Shown piece after piece: positions 32,428 to 42,532 of a DNA stretch of 64,000 nt. The notes beneath the pieces were generated by a model. That model searched no databases. It saw only the letters and a program-made list of their open reading frames with translations, and was not told the origin of the DNA. Made by a program: the position numbers and the translations under genes. Each line of letters begins with the position of its first letter. Within the stretch, counting starts at the first letter, position 1. The DNA comes from Edaphochlamys debaryana (Eukaryota; Chlorophyta; Chlorophyceae; Chlamydomonadales): assembly GCA_016858145.1 (NCBI GenBank), contig JAEHOE010000017.1, positions 930,001-994,000 on the forward strand, written 5' to 3'.

Positions 32428-34622
32428 GGCGGTTCTCTCGGTCTTTCTCAAGGCCGGTGCTAGCTGATTTGGTTTCCGGTATGAGACCTCCTGGCTCCAG
32501 CTGAGGGTGCGCCTGACTTTTTCCCTAGGCCTGCTTGCGGCCTTGGGTTTGCAGCTTTGGGGCTGCTCGCAATTGATTCTGCCCAACATGTGCGGGGGAT
32601 GAGAGGGGAGCTGGTGATGGGGAGTGCCGTGTCGGCCCGGTCCAGCGGGACGTACTCAGCGTTGCCCGTGTGGCATCCAACACCTCTTGCTAACATTGTG
32701 CCTTGGCATGGTGTTAGCATGAAGAGCAGATTGCTTATTGGGGGGTTCGTTGGTAGTCGTTGTTGGTTTGTGGCTGCGTACCTCCGCAGCCCATCGGGCG
32801 GTTGGTCGTGGTAAATGTCGCCGTCGGGTTCCGCCACGCGTACCTTTGGTCGGCATCTCGTCGCGGTCATAAATGCATGCACGGGCCGCCGGACGGGCTC
32901 GGGCTGGCTATCGTGTTGTTGGGACGTTCAAGATTACGTTTGAGATTGTCAAAGCATGAGCAAGCAGAGGCCAACCAATTGCCTCAGACTGACACGGGGC
33001 ATCAGGGCACTTGGGTGTCGTTGGCTCGCCGGCGCCACCCTTGCCACACTATTGTTCACCCTTTCATTGATAATGACGCGGCAAAGTCCGCCAAGCCAGG
33101 GCATGAGATTGGTTGGTGAAGAGAGGTGCGGGCAGGCAATTGTCGCCTCCCACTTCTAAAAGGCGGGCCACAGGACGACGCCCATTCTCAAGGCGGCAGG
33201 TCTGGCCGCTGGTGGTGGAAGTCTTTTGGATCGGATCCCCTTCTTCATGGAATCAGACCTCGGATTCAGACCTTGGATTCAGACCTTGGAGGCAGCGCTG
33301 CTGTGCCAGTTCCTAAACGCACGAGGTTTCTTTTGGCATCTGGAGTTGACCGCCGGATGTTGGACAGTGGCTGGTCTTTGCAGGGGTCCATCTGGACTTA
33401 CCGTTGCATTGGGGGCTCCAGCTTTCATTTCAGGGCATGATCCTGGCCGCCGCGGCTGTGCCTGGGACTTTCAGGTTGGCCGGCGCTGCAGCTTGACGTT
33501 TGCTCTTGCGTGCAGTCCGGGCATAGGCTGTGCCGTCGGTACCGTTCGCACGGTGTAGTAAGTGGCAGTGTGCTGCGTTGCAGTATAGCCTTGGCCGCGG
33601 GTTTGCTTTCACTGTCTTGTCATCTGCCTTCACCCAAATCACACAGACCACCACCTCCACATCGTATGCACGGGTGCACGCTTTGTATCTATCCAACGCA
33701 CATAGACATAGGGCATAGATGCTTGAGCGCAGGGTGAGCTTGCAGGGCGGGTTGCTTGGAGAATTTGAGTGAGAGTACCGTACTGTCTTTAAGCGTTGCT
33801 GGGCTTGTGCTTCTGCTCTGAAAGGCGCTTCGTTTTGTGCCTGAAGAGGCCGCCACTGTGCCTCTCTTGACGGCCTAAACATTTCCATTCCTTGCCTGGA
33901 CATGCACTGAGGTGCGCCGTTTGGACTTCTTGCGGTACCGTTGAATCAAAGTGGGAGGTCGTGACGGTGGGGTGGGGCCCTTGAGCTGCTCCTTCCGACT
34001 CCCTACTGAAGCCTGAGGCCCGAGCGTGTCGAACATATTGCGGCGGCGAGGGGTGATGTACAGTCCACACGTGCGAACCACAGAGCGGCCCTCAAGGTCC
34101 TGCCTCCTGCCTGCATGGCCTGAGGTGGTTGCAGCGATCGGGCATGTCGATAGCAACGGCGGTAACCTACCTGTCTATGTTGTATCACTGCGGCGTGTGC
34201 CTGCCGCTGAAATCGCGTTGAGCGTTGGTCTTGCTATCATGGTGTTGCAGTACGTGATCATGCGCAGGGGCGAATGATGCGCAGGTGGCGGGCTCGTATG
34301 CACGGGCGGGAGGCAGAGCCGTAGATCTTAGCAGTACATGCATGCTAGGCGTCCGGATTGGCTTGTGGTGCGGGCCAGAACTTGGGCAGGATGAGGGCGT
34401 TGGGGTGCTGCGTTGCTGCTTGTGGCCGTGCCTTGCTCGTGGAACCTTGATTCCCTATCGCGGCGCATTGCCTCAGCGCGCAAAGTGGCAGCGTCCCGTG
34501 TGGCGCTGCTCGTGTAAGGAACTAGGGTAGAAGCTGGGATACCGGTGTGCAACACCACGTGACAGCGCCGGCCGGAGGGCATAGCGCAGTGCACTTGACA
34601 GCAAATGCTCCTGCGGCTTACA
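32428..34622. other. Long 3' UTR and convergent poly(A) signals
   Basis: GC is lower than in coding exons and rich in GT, as in algal 3' UTRs; no gene recognised. The first TGTAA downstream of the stop at 32427 is at 34513-34517, implying a 2.1-kb 3' UTR or an undetected short gene. TTACA at 34618-34622 is the poly(A) signal of the minus-strand gene ending at 35055. The two signals face each other 100 bases apart. Confidence 0.5.
33249..33287 (+). repeat. 13-bp tandem repeat, three copies
   Basis: Three consecutive 13-base units of the form GGATTCAGACCTT, the first with two changes, inside the presumed long 3' UTR. Confidence 0.8.
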
Positions 34623-35054
34623 CAGCTTCATTCCTCCTCACCAGCCGGTACCGAGCCAGCCAAGCAACAGCATCGCCAGCGTCAGTACCAGTAGGACACC
34701 TGCGCATGGGAACCATGCCCTCCGCCCCCAACTGCCCCAAGCCAGCCAGCTGCAAACAGCAGCCAGCGTTCGGGTGCACTGCGTCTGGCAAGCCAGCCTC
34801 AAACGGCGCAGCCCTCAAACCGTCCCTGCTCCAGTCGTCCAGTGCCCCGAACTCAGCCCAGCCTTAGACTCCGGCCTGTGCGCACCTGCACCGGCCGTCC
34901 GGCCCTCGCGCCCTGCAGCAATCGGCATCCGCCTTCAAGATCAAGGTGACATCACCGCAACGAGCCACACAGCACCCGTCTCGACCCTTGCCGTGTCAGC
35001 TAGCATGGCCGACACCGAGCCCTCCCACTTCTCCCACGCCCCTGACGCGGGGCC

Positions 35055-37720
35055 TCACGCCGTCCCGACCCCGGCCCCGGCCCCTGCCGCGCCCCCGCCC
35101 CCGCTGCTCCCCTTGGGCGAGCGCCCCATGAGCTTGCTCCCCAGCGACACAGCCGCCGCCCAGGCCGCCTGCGTGGGCGAGGTCTGCGGCGATCCACTCA
35201 CCTCCGCCCCCGCACCTCCCGGCCCCGCCCTGCTCTCCGCCGCAGACCCCGCCCCCGACCCATTCCCAAGTCTGCCGGGCCCTACGACGGGTATAGGCGG
35301 CGGCCGCGGCAGCCCGACGTCAGCCATTGTCGCACGCGGCGTGGCCTCGTCCCCGCTGCGCCGCCCGCCGCTGCTGGCCCGACTGCCCTGGCTGGTGCCC
35401 GACGCTCCCGACGCCGCCACCGACCCCAACCGAGACCGTTGGTGTACGTAAACCTGCCCCCCAGCGTCTCCGTTGCCCCCACCCCCTGCGCCGCCGGCCC
35501 CAGCGCCTGAGGTTCCTGCCATGGCCGCCCCCGCCGGCCAGCCGCCGAGACCGCCGCTGGCGCCGCCGCCAGCGGCAGTGTCGTCGCCGGCGTGAGAGAA
35601 GGAGTGGAACTGGGAGCTGCTGGCGGAGGGGTTGGAGGCGGCGTCCTCGGCGACTGCAGGGGCGGTGGGAAGGGGGTGGGCGCAGACAGGATGGCTACGT
35701 AGACATAGGCACGCGCTCCAAGTGTGCAACAAGCTGCCGCATTGTATCGCCGGGCATTGCAACATGGCGCACAGCACACGGCACAGATTGAGCGCACCAG
35801 GCCGCAGGGAGCGGGATCCCCTGGCAAGGTCCAAACGCGCCTCAAGCACCACCACCCCTTTCCCAACGGCTCACCTCCCAGGGAGCTGTTTCTCTTGACC
35901 CTCGCAGGCCCCAGCGCCGCCGCAGCCCCCGTCACCGACCCAGATCGGGTCCCCCCGCTGCCCCGCTGGGCGCTGTCCCTCGCCGCGCCGTCGCCGCCAC
36001 TGCCGGGGCGCGACCGCATCGGCGGGCTGGCGGCGCCGCCAGCGCCGCCGCCGCCGCCAGGGCCGTTGGCGCTGCCTGGACGAGACCTATTGGCGGGGCT
36101 GGGTACGCCGCCTGCACCGCCGCCAGGATTGGAACCAGGATTGGATCCGCTTCCCGGTCGAGGTCGGATCGGAACCCGTGCCGGACTGCCCGCCGCCGCT
36201 GCGGCCGCCGCCGCCAGGCCTGGCCCAGCGGAGGCGCTGCTCGGCCTGCCGCCGGCCAGCGGCGGCCTGCCAAGCAGGAGCCCGCCGCCAGCGGCGCCGC
36301 CGGCGCCGTCGGTGGCGGAGGCGCCGCCGCCAGCCTCGAACGGCTCGACTGGGGCGCTGAGGAGGCGGTCTGTCAGGTTCTGTGGCGGCGCCGCTGCGCC
36401 CCCGCCGCCGCCGCCGCCAGCTCGCCAGGCCATCGAAGGGCTCGTGACGCTGCCCCCGGTAACCAGCGACGGCGGCAGCGCACTGCCAGACGGTCCCGCC
36501 CCGCTGCCTCCTGCAGCTCCTGTCCCTCCAGCTCCTGCCCCTCCCGCAGCGCTTTCCAGGTCCTGGCTCGTCCGAACACGGCCGTTGGGAGACCCCACGA
36601 AGCCAGCTGAGCCTGCCGCCGCGCCTCCTGCTGACGCCGCCGCCGCCGCTGAAGCTGCTGCTGCCGACGGGCCGACGGGGGAGAAGCGTGGCCCCGCGGA
36701 GCCAGGCCGGCCGCTGAACGGCTCTGAGCCGAGAGAGGCCCTGGCAGGAGTGATGTCGCCTCCGCCACCGCCACCGCCGACGCCGGCTCCTGAGCCCCCG
36801 TTGCGCCCTGGCGTTATGAGCTGCGTGCCGCCCCTTCGGCTGCTGGGCCCCGGCCCCGACGCATCCGCGCCGTCGTCGTACGGCGTCGATGGGCCCGCTC
36901 CCGCTGCCAGACTGCTGGACCCGCCTGGGCCTGGGCCCGGGCCGCTGAAGCCGGGGCCCGCAGGGTTGCCGATGGTGTTGGAGATGGCCCGGGATGTGCC
37001 GCGGGGGCTCGAGATAGAGCCAGGGGTGGTGGGGAGGTCGGGTTCTTGTGCTCCCAAGTGGAGGGGAGGGAGCGTGGAGGGCAGCTTGCGTGCGGCGGAG
37101 ATGGGCCGGGGAACGGGGGAATGCGGATGGGGCGTGTCGCCGTCGGCCCCGGAGGATGCGACCATGCGGTGCGTGGGCGAGGCGGCGGCGGAGGCGGTGG
37201 TGGCAGCTGCTGCGGCCGCCGCTGCCGGGGAGGGGTGGCTGAGGGGCGCTGGGCCGCGGCTCGGGGGTCGTGCCGCGCTGCTGGGGCGCTGCGGGCAGCG
37301 AAAGGGACAACAAAGGGCAGGCGTTCGAAGAGTGAAAAGGCCTTCTAGCCGGGATCCCAAGCCATGCAACGCCTGGGTTGCGAGTGGTCAGCGGGGTGGG
37401 CAGGTTGCGCGTGCCTCACCGAGCGCGGACCCGCGCTGTCGGGCAGCTTGCCGATGTCGGTGAGCACCAGCACTTTTCGGTCCGGGTCCTGTGTCGTAAG
37501 AAGTGGGCGTTGGTAAGTTAAAAGCTAGCGTCGCTGAGGTACGCTTGCGGCCATGTCGGTAACTCACGCTGCCGCTTAGGCATTCCGGCAGGAGAGTACC
37601 GTAGCGTCGATGAAGCCACCACAGTAGAGCGGTGATGACGATAAGCCCGCCTCCAATTCCCACAGCAATTCCCGCGATGGTGCCAGGGCTCGCGCCATCG
37701 CTCTGCAAAAGCTCCCGCAT
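35055..37720 (-). CDS. One-pass membrane protein with long Gly/Ala/Pro/Ser-rich tail
   Basis: Not recognised. Four exons (minus order 37720-37568, 37488-37420, 37288-35875, 35653-35055) give 744 aa with all phases closing. Residues 1-11 are followed by a hydrophobic segment (GTIAGIAVGIGGGLIVITAL, then LWWLHRRY), the form found in algal single-pass proteins with a basic stop-transfer. Exon 2 reads DPDRKVLVLTDIGKLPDS. The remaining about 670 residues are disordered-looking Gly/Ala/Pro/Ser sequence with repeated SRPGS/RPGSG units and many R-x-x-S sites. The ATG at 37720 gives almost no ectodomain. A TTTTGCAG just inside the exon could be a splice acceptor linking an unseen upstream extracellular exon. 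TTACA at 34618-34622 is the poly(A) signal. Confidence 0.6.
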
Positions 37721-38212
37721 CCTCAAGAGTTGTCTATGAGGCTGAAGCGGGTCATGCACAACGCTGGCGAGTCAACGTTGTGTAAGCATGCCGCATGTCG
37801 CGAGAGCAGCTTCGCGAGCAAGCGAGGGAAGGGGGGCTAGTCGACTTACTCTATAGTCTACGACTGCATGACAGTGAGGTCTATGGATTCGTGCGCCCGG
37901 ACCGTGGCGAGTGCCATTCTGGGTGACCCCGCCATTCCCGCCCGTCGTCCCGAGTCGTCCCTACGCCTTGCGCAGCTCACACCTCCAAGCAGACGGGTGA
38001 CGGGACAATAGGACCCCGGCCGAGGGCACCACGATGACAGGGCAGCAAGCGTACATCATGATGGTTACAGCCCTGCAGAAGAGCCCCATCCCTTGCCCAT
38101 GGAGCCCCCGACATTCCTGCTGCGGCCGCTTCCCAAACTGCCGGCATCCCTCGCAGCAGCCTCTCACAGCAGAACCCCCTCTCACAACAGAGAAGTATCA
38201 CTAGCGACAGGC
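37721..38212. other. Intergenic: SPPL 3' UTR and upstream region of the membrane-protein gene
   Basis: TTACA at 38065-38069 is the minus-strand poly(A) signal for the SPPL gene (3' UTR about 150 bases). The rest, down to 37721, has no recognisable exon and probably holds the promoter of the next minus-strand gene. Confidence 0.5.
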
Positions 38213-41200
38213 TCACGCTGCCCCACCCGCACGGCGCCGCTGCGCCTCTCGGTCTCTCCCCGCAGCTGGACCCGACCCCGCCTCCACATCCGGCCCAGCC
38301 CCACCCGTCCCCGTCCCCGCTCCCAACCCTGCCGCTGGCCCACTCCCTACGCCCAGATCCCCGGCATCCGAATCGTGATCTGCGGTACTCAGCAGCCCGT
38401 ACGACTCGGCCAAGCCGCCAGCCTCATCCCCATCCCCTGCATCCCCAGCCCCGCCCACCTTGCTCCCGGCGCGCCACAACGCGCCCAGCTGCCCCCTCAC
38501 CGCCGCCAACGCAACCGTCCCCCCAAGTGTACATGGCACTAGGTAAAGCAGAGCCGGCTGCCCCTGGTCCCCAAACCAGCTGAAAGCCAGCGCCGCGTAC
38601 GTCAGACACAGCCCGCCGCCGTACAGGAGTACGGCGTACGGGAAGTACGCGCGGCTGATGTACAGGAAGAGCGACGGCGCACCGCCGGCGGCGCGAAAGA
38701 CGCCGTGCAGGGAGAGGTCGACGTCCAGGCGGCGTGTGAAGGCGACGAGCAGGCCTGCAGGGGAGGCGGAAGGGGTACGGGGAGGATGGGGTCCACCAGT
38801 GAGCAAGGTGGCGGCGTGGGCTGGTGTGCCGGGGGCGTGGGCCTTGCTCCCCACTTCCTTCTGCGCTAGAGGTCCCCAACGCCCCGCAAACACAAGCTGC
38901 CAACACCGCCCCGCACCTGTGACGTGGGACCTTTGCCCACGATCTACACTGTACATTCCCAATCGTTGTGTGCCCTCCCCTTCATTCCCGTGCCCCCAAT
39001 CCGCTGCCGATAATCGTCAACGCACCCCCACGCAGCCTCACGCCTACCCGGCAGGATGACGTCCCCGAACCCCAGCAGCGAGTATCCGCCCATGCCGCCG
39101 AAGCCAAAGTGCGGCACGCGGAGCAGCATGGGAATGAACTCGCCGCTGGTGCCGCCCTGGGCCACCTGCGGAGCGGGAACGGGTGTGGGGCGGGGTGGCG
39201 GTGGTGGTGGTGGTGGTGTGGGGAAGCACCTCTTTGAAGACTGGTAGGCTCCTGACTAGGGGGCTCTCAAGCTTTTAACTCTACTGGGGATTGAAGCTTG
39301 ATGAACATCTTGCGTTGCAGACCCGCGGGCCTACCCACCGTGACCATGACGCTGTCTCCGTTGCCGAACAGCATCGGCTGGATGAAGACCCAGAACACGT
39401 CGTACAGCAGGCAGGCGGGCAGCAGTACGGCAGCCACCTTGAGCCGCGTCACGCGCAGCGTGCGCAGCACGAGCAGCATCAGTGCCACACCCTGAGGGGG
39501 GTGGGAGGTAGCGGGGAAAGGGAAAAGGGGGGGCAGGGGGGGCAGGGGGGTGATTTTCGGAGCATTGGAGAGCGGAGGAAGAGATAGAGCGGCAGGGGGG
39601 CAGGGGGGGCAGGGGGGGCAGGGGGGGAAGGGGGGAAAGCGGGGCAGGAGGGGGTGAGGGAAGGATGAGTTGGGGGCCGGACAGTGATTGCGTGCATGGA
39701 GCAAGGCTCGTCAAGAGCGCCCACCAAGCGCCCCCATATCCCGCCTCACCCGACCCGCCAACCCACATCACTTACATGCCCCGCCATGCTCTCTTCCCAC
39801 CCACCCGGCACCCACCCACCCACCTGCTCCCGACACGAGAACCCCTCCCCGCCCACCCACCTGCAGGTCCTGCAGCACCCACGCCCAGGGCGCGTTGCGC
39901 CACACCGCCCACACCACCGCCACCGCCACCGCCAGGGGCAGCGTCAGCAGCACGGGCAGCGGGCAGACACCGAAGAAGGGCAGCTGGGGGCGAGGGGGAT
40001 GGGCACATGGGGCCATGTTTCTTAGACTAGAGTCACGGGGGAGTAGACTACCGTAAAGTCACACGGGGGAGACTAGGGGACTAAGACTAGGGGAAGGGAA
40101 CGCGCTGTGGGGGGCCTGGTCCACTTGCGGTCCGGGGCCTGGTCATACGCTGTTGCATGGATAATGCCAGAAGAGGGGCGGTGTCGCTAGGAGAGCGCCC
40201 TATGTCACACGGGTTGCGCACCATTCACACGCTGGCGCAGAAGGAGGCCAAAACGTAGGAGGCCGCACTCGCATGGAGGGCGCTCTGTCCTGCCCCTGGG
40301 CCACGCAATGCGCTCCACGCACCCCGCTCCCACTCCCACTTCCAACCCGCGCTCTGTGCCCGCACGCACCGTGAGGCTGGCGGCGGCCCTGGCGGGCGGC
40401 AGCAGTTGCTCCAGGCCCGCTGCGTAGAGGGCGGTCTGTGACTGGATGGAGGCGACGCAGAAGAGGCCGAGCTGGGCGGGGGGCGGGGGTGGGGGGGCGG
40501 GGGGGCGGGGTGGGCGAGGTGGGCGAGGTGGGCTTGCTTCTGTGTTGGTGCGCAGAAACCGTCCAGCACGACGCAGACCGCCTTGCTTGCAGCCCCGCAG
40601 CACCTCTTCTTGGGAAAACCGGAAAACCGCTCATAACAACAGCTAAATGCGATTCGACGAGTCGCTCACCAGCACGAAGAAGAAGACCTTGTTGAGCAGG
40701 AAGTAGAGCAGTAGCAGCATGGCCGAGGCCAGCAGCACGAAGCCCAGGGCGGCGCGGGGGGTGAGGTCCATGACCTCGTGGGGGGGGGCGGCGGGGGCTT
40801 TGCGGCGGCCGCCGATGAGGGCCGCCTGGGGGAGGAGGGGGAGGGAAGCGGGGGTGGTGTGTGCGGGGTTGGGGGGTGAGGAGGGGTCAGGGGGAGAGGA
40901 AGGGGAACGGGGTGGTGGGGTTTACAGGGGTGTGCACACGGGCCACCCAGTTAAAGGCAGGCGGGGAAAGCCGAGATGCAGCTATTGCGACCCACATCCG
41001 CCTCATTATGCAAGTAGTCCAGCTCCATTGCTGTGCCAGCCCGGATGGATCAAGCCCGGCCCACCTGCTCCTCCTCGGCTGCGGCCTTCCGAGCGGCCAA
41101 GAGGTCAGCCCCGCTCCAGACGCTGCCAGCCACAACCGTTCCAACCGCCAGCAGCCACAGCAGTACGGCACCCGTGTCCACGAGCGGCACGCCCACACTT

Positions 41201-42158
41201 TCTAGCGTGATCTTGAGATCCACTGGGGGCACGTGCGATGGATCCAGCATGTCGCCCCAGCGCTGGCCGAGCGCCTGGTTGATACTGACGACTGCAACGG
41301 TTATGCCAGCGGTCTTATTGGCCTCGTAACCGATTGTAACGCAGCCGTTAGGCTCGCTGTCGTACAGCAGCATCGCGGCCGCGCCCGCGGCCTGTACGGC
41401 ACGGGCTTTGTCCGTGAACGTGCAGTTGCCGCGGAGGACCAGGAGGGCCTTGCCTGAGGGGAGGGGGAGGCAGGGGGGTCAGCACGGGGGGGCCAGGAGG
41501 GCAGGAGGGCCGTAAGAAAGGATATGTGAGGAGTGCGACGGACACGTCGCGACCCAGGACACCGCGTTAGGTGCACGTGTGTGGCGTTAAGGAGGGTTGA
41601 ATGTTCAGTGCCGCTTCTGGGGGAGCTGGCCCCACGTAGCTGAGGACAGTGCAGGAACCGGCCGGCTAACTGTACCACTGCACGCGAGCTGAGGTGGAGT
41701 TATGGTATTGGAAGCAAGGGGGTCACGATGACTGAGGGCTGACGCGCGTTGGGGGCTGGGAGTGTCAGCAATGTTGGGCGGCACAGGGGAGATTGGACGG
41801 ACATTGATGAGGATGATTAGGTTTGGGCCGGTAAGGCATTGTTGTGGGCAGCACCAGGCAGCCCCGAGCACGCACGCCCCGAGCACGCTCCCCCCTCACC
41901 AGGCGCCGGCTCCAGCTCATCGCACGCCAGCAGGGGCTTCGCGACAGCAATCTGCAGGCCTTCCAGAGGCTGTGACAGGTTCGAGCCGAACCCGGCGAGC
42001 GCGCCATATGAGACAACATTGGCATCTGCGCTGCTCAACTCGACTTCCAGCTTGACCAGCGCCCGGCCATAGCACTCGTCCTTGGCCTGGGCGGAATGGG
42101 CTATGAGCAGGGCTAAGACGAGCGGCCCCGCGAGGCGCATGGGCCCCGCCCAACGCAT
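38213..42158 (-). CDS. SPPL: Signal peptide peptidase-like aspartyl protease with PA domain (SPPL)
   Basis: Eight exons (minus order 42158-41900, 41453-41065, 40825-40670, 40471-40370, 39983-39861, 39491-39339, 39165-39048, 38754-38213) give 613 aa. These GxGD proteases cut type II membrane segments in endomembranes. A signal peptide ([15 protein letters not shown]) leads into a lumenal PA domain: [20 protein letters not shown], then [10 protein letters not shown] and ITVAVVSI. Hydrophobic helices follow in exons 2-8. Catalytic motifs are intact: LLYDVFWVF (Asp about 374), [13 protein letters not shown] (Asp about 429) and the PAL motif QPALLYLVP (about 500). The C-terminal about 110 residues are a Gly/Ala/Asp-rich cytosolic tail. 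The architecture matches plant SPPL2-5 rather than SPP. The start 374 bases from NOL6 suggests a shared promoter. Confidence 0.93.
39593..39652 (+). repeat. GGCAGGGG tandem tract, G-quadruplex/polypurine type
   Basis: About five GGCAGGGGG-type units followed by GGGGAAGG/GGGGAAAG, in an SPPL intron. The purine tract continues weakly on both sides (about 39500-39660). On the transcribed strand of this minus gene it is C-rich RNA and G-rich template. Confidence 0.75.
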
Positions 42159-42532
42159 TCTGAAGTAGGGGTGGGCTTCGGGGCAGGTTCAGGTGTGCAG
42201 CAACTTTGAGGTATCAACTAGAAAGCTTAGAGACCGTGCCCCCAACGGCAGAGAGCCTGCTCCCATGCGAAACCCCAATCCGGGCCGGACTCGCTGCACA
42301 AAGCCGGGGGCAGGTGCACACACTGAGCATTCTTAACTCACCAACAGACACATTTCTCGGTCTACAGGGCTGCTCTCTGTTGCACGCCCATAGCAGCGAG
42401 CTTGCTGCTCAACTGCGCTCGCTGAGCCGGGCAGCTGCCGAGGGCAACCTTCCCCTGCCATGGGGTCTCGGTGCTAAAGGCAAGTCCCTCAAGTGACCAA
42501 GCAGTGCGAAAGCCACTCGGGCTTGCGTCGGC
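42159..42532. promoter_or_regulatory. Divergent intergenic region between SPPL and NOL6
   Basis: Only 374 bases separate the two start codons, so a bidirectional promoter with both 5' UTRs must fit here, unless one start codon is wrong. No named element was recognised. Confidence 0.55.

Noticed and set aside
35724..37463. 579-codon plus-strand Pro/Ala-rich frame opposite the membrane-protein gene
   Set aside because: Antisense shadow of the GC-rich exon 3; the minus strand has matching splice sites, a membrane segment and a poly(A) signal, the plus strand has none.
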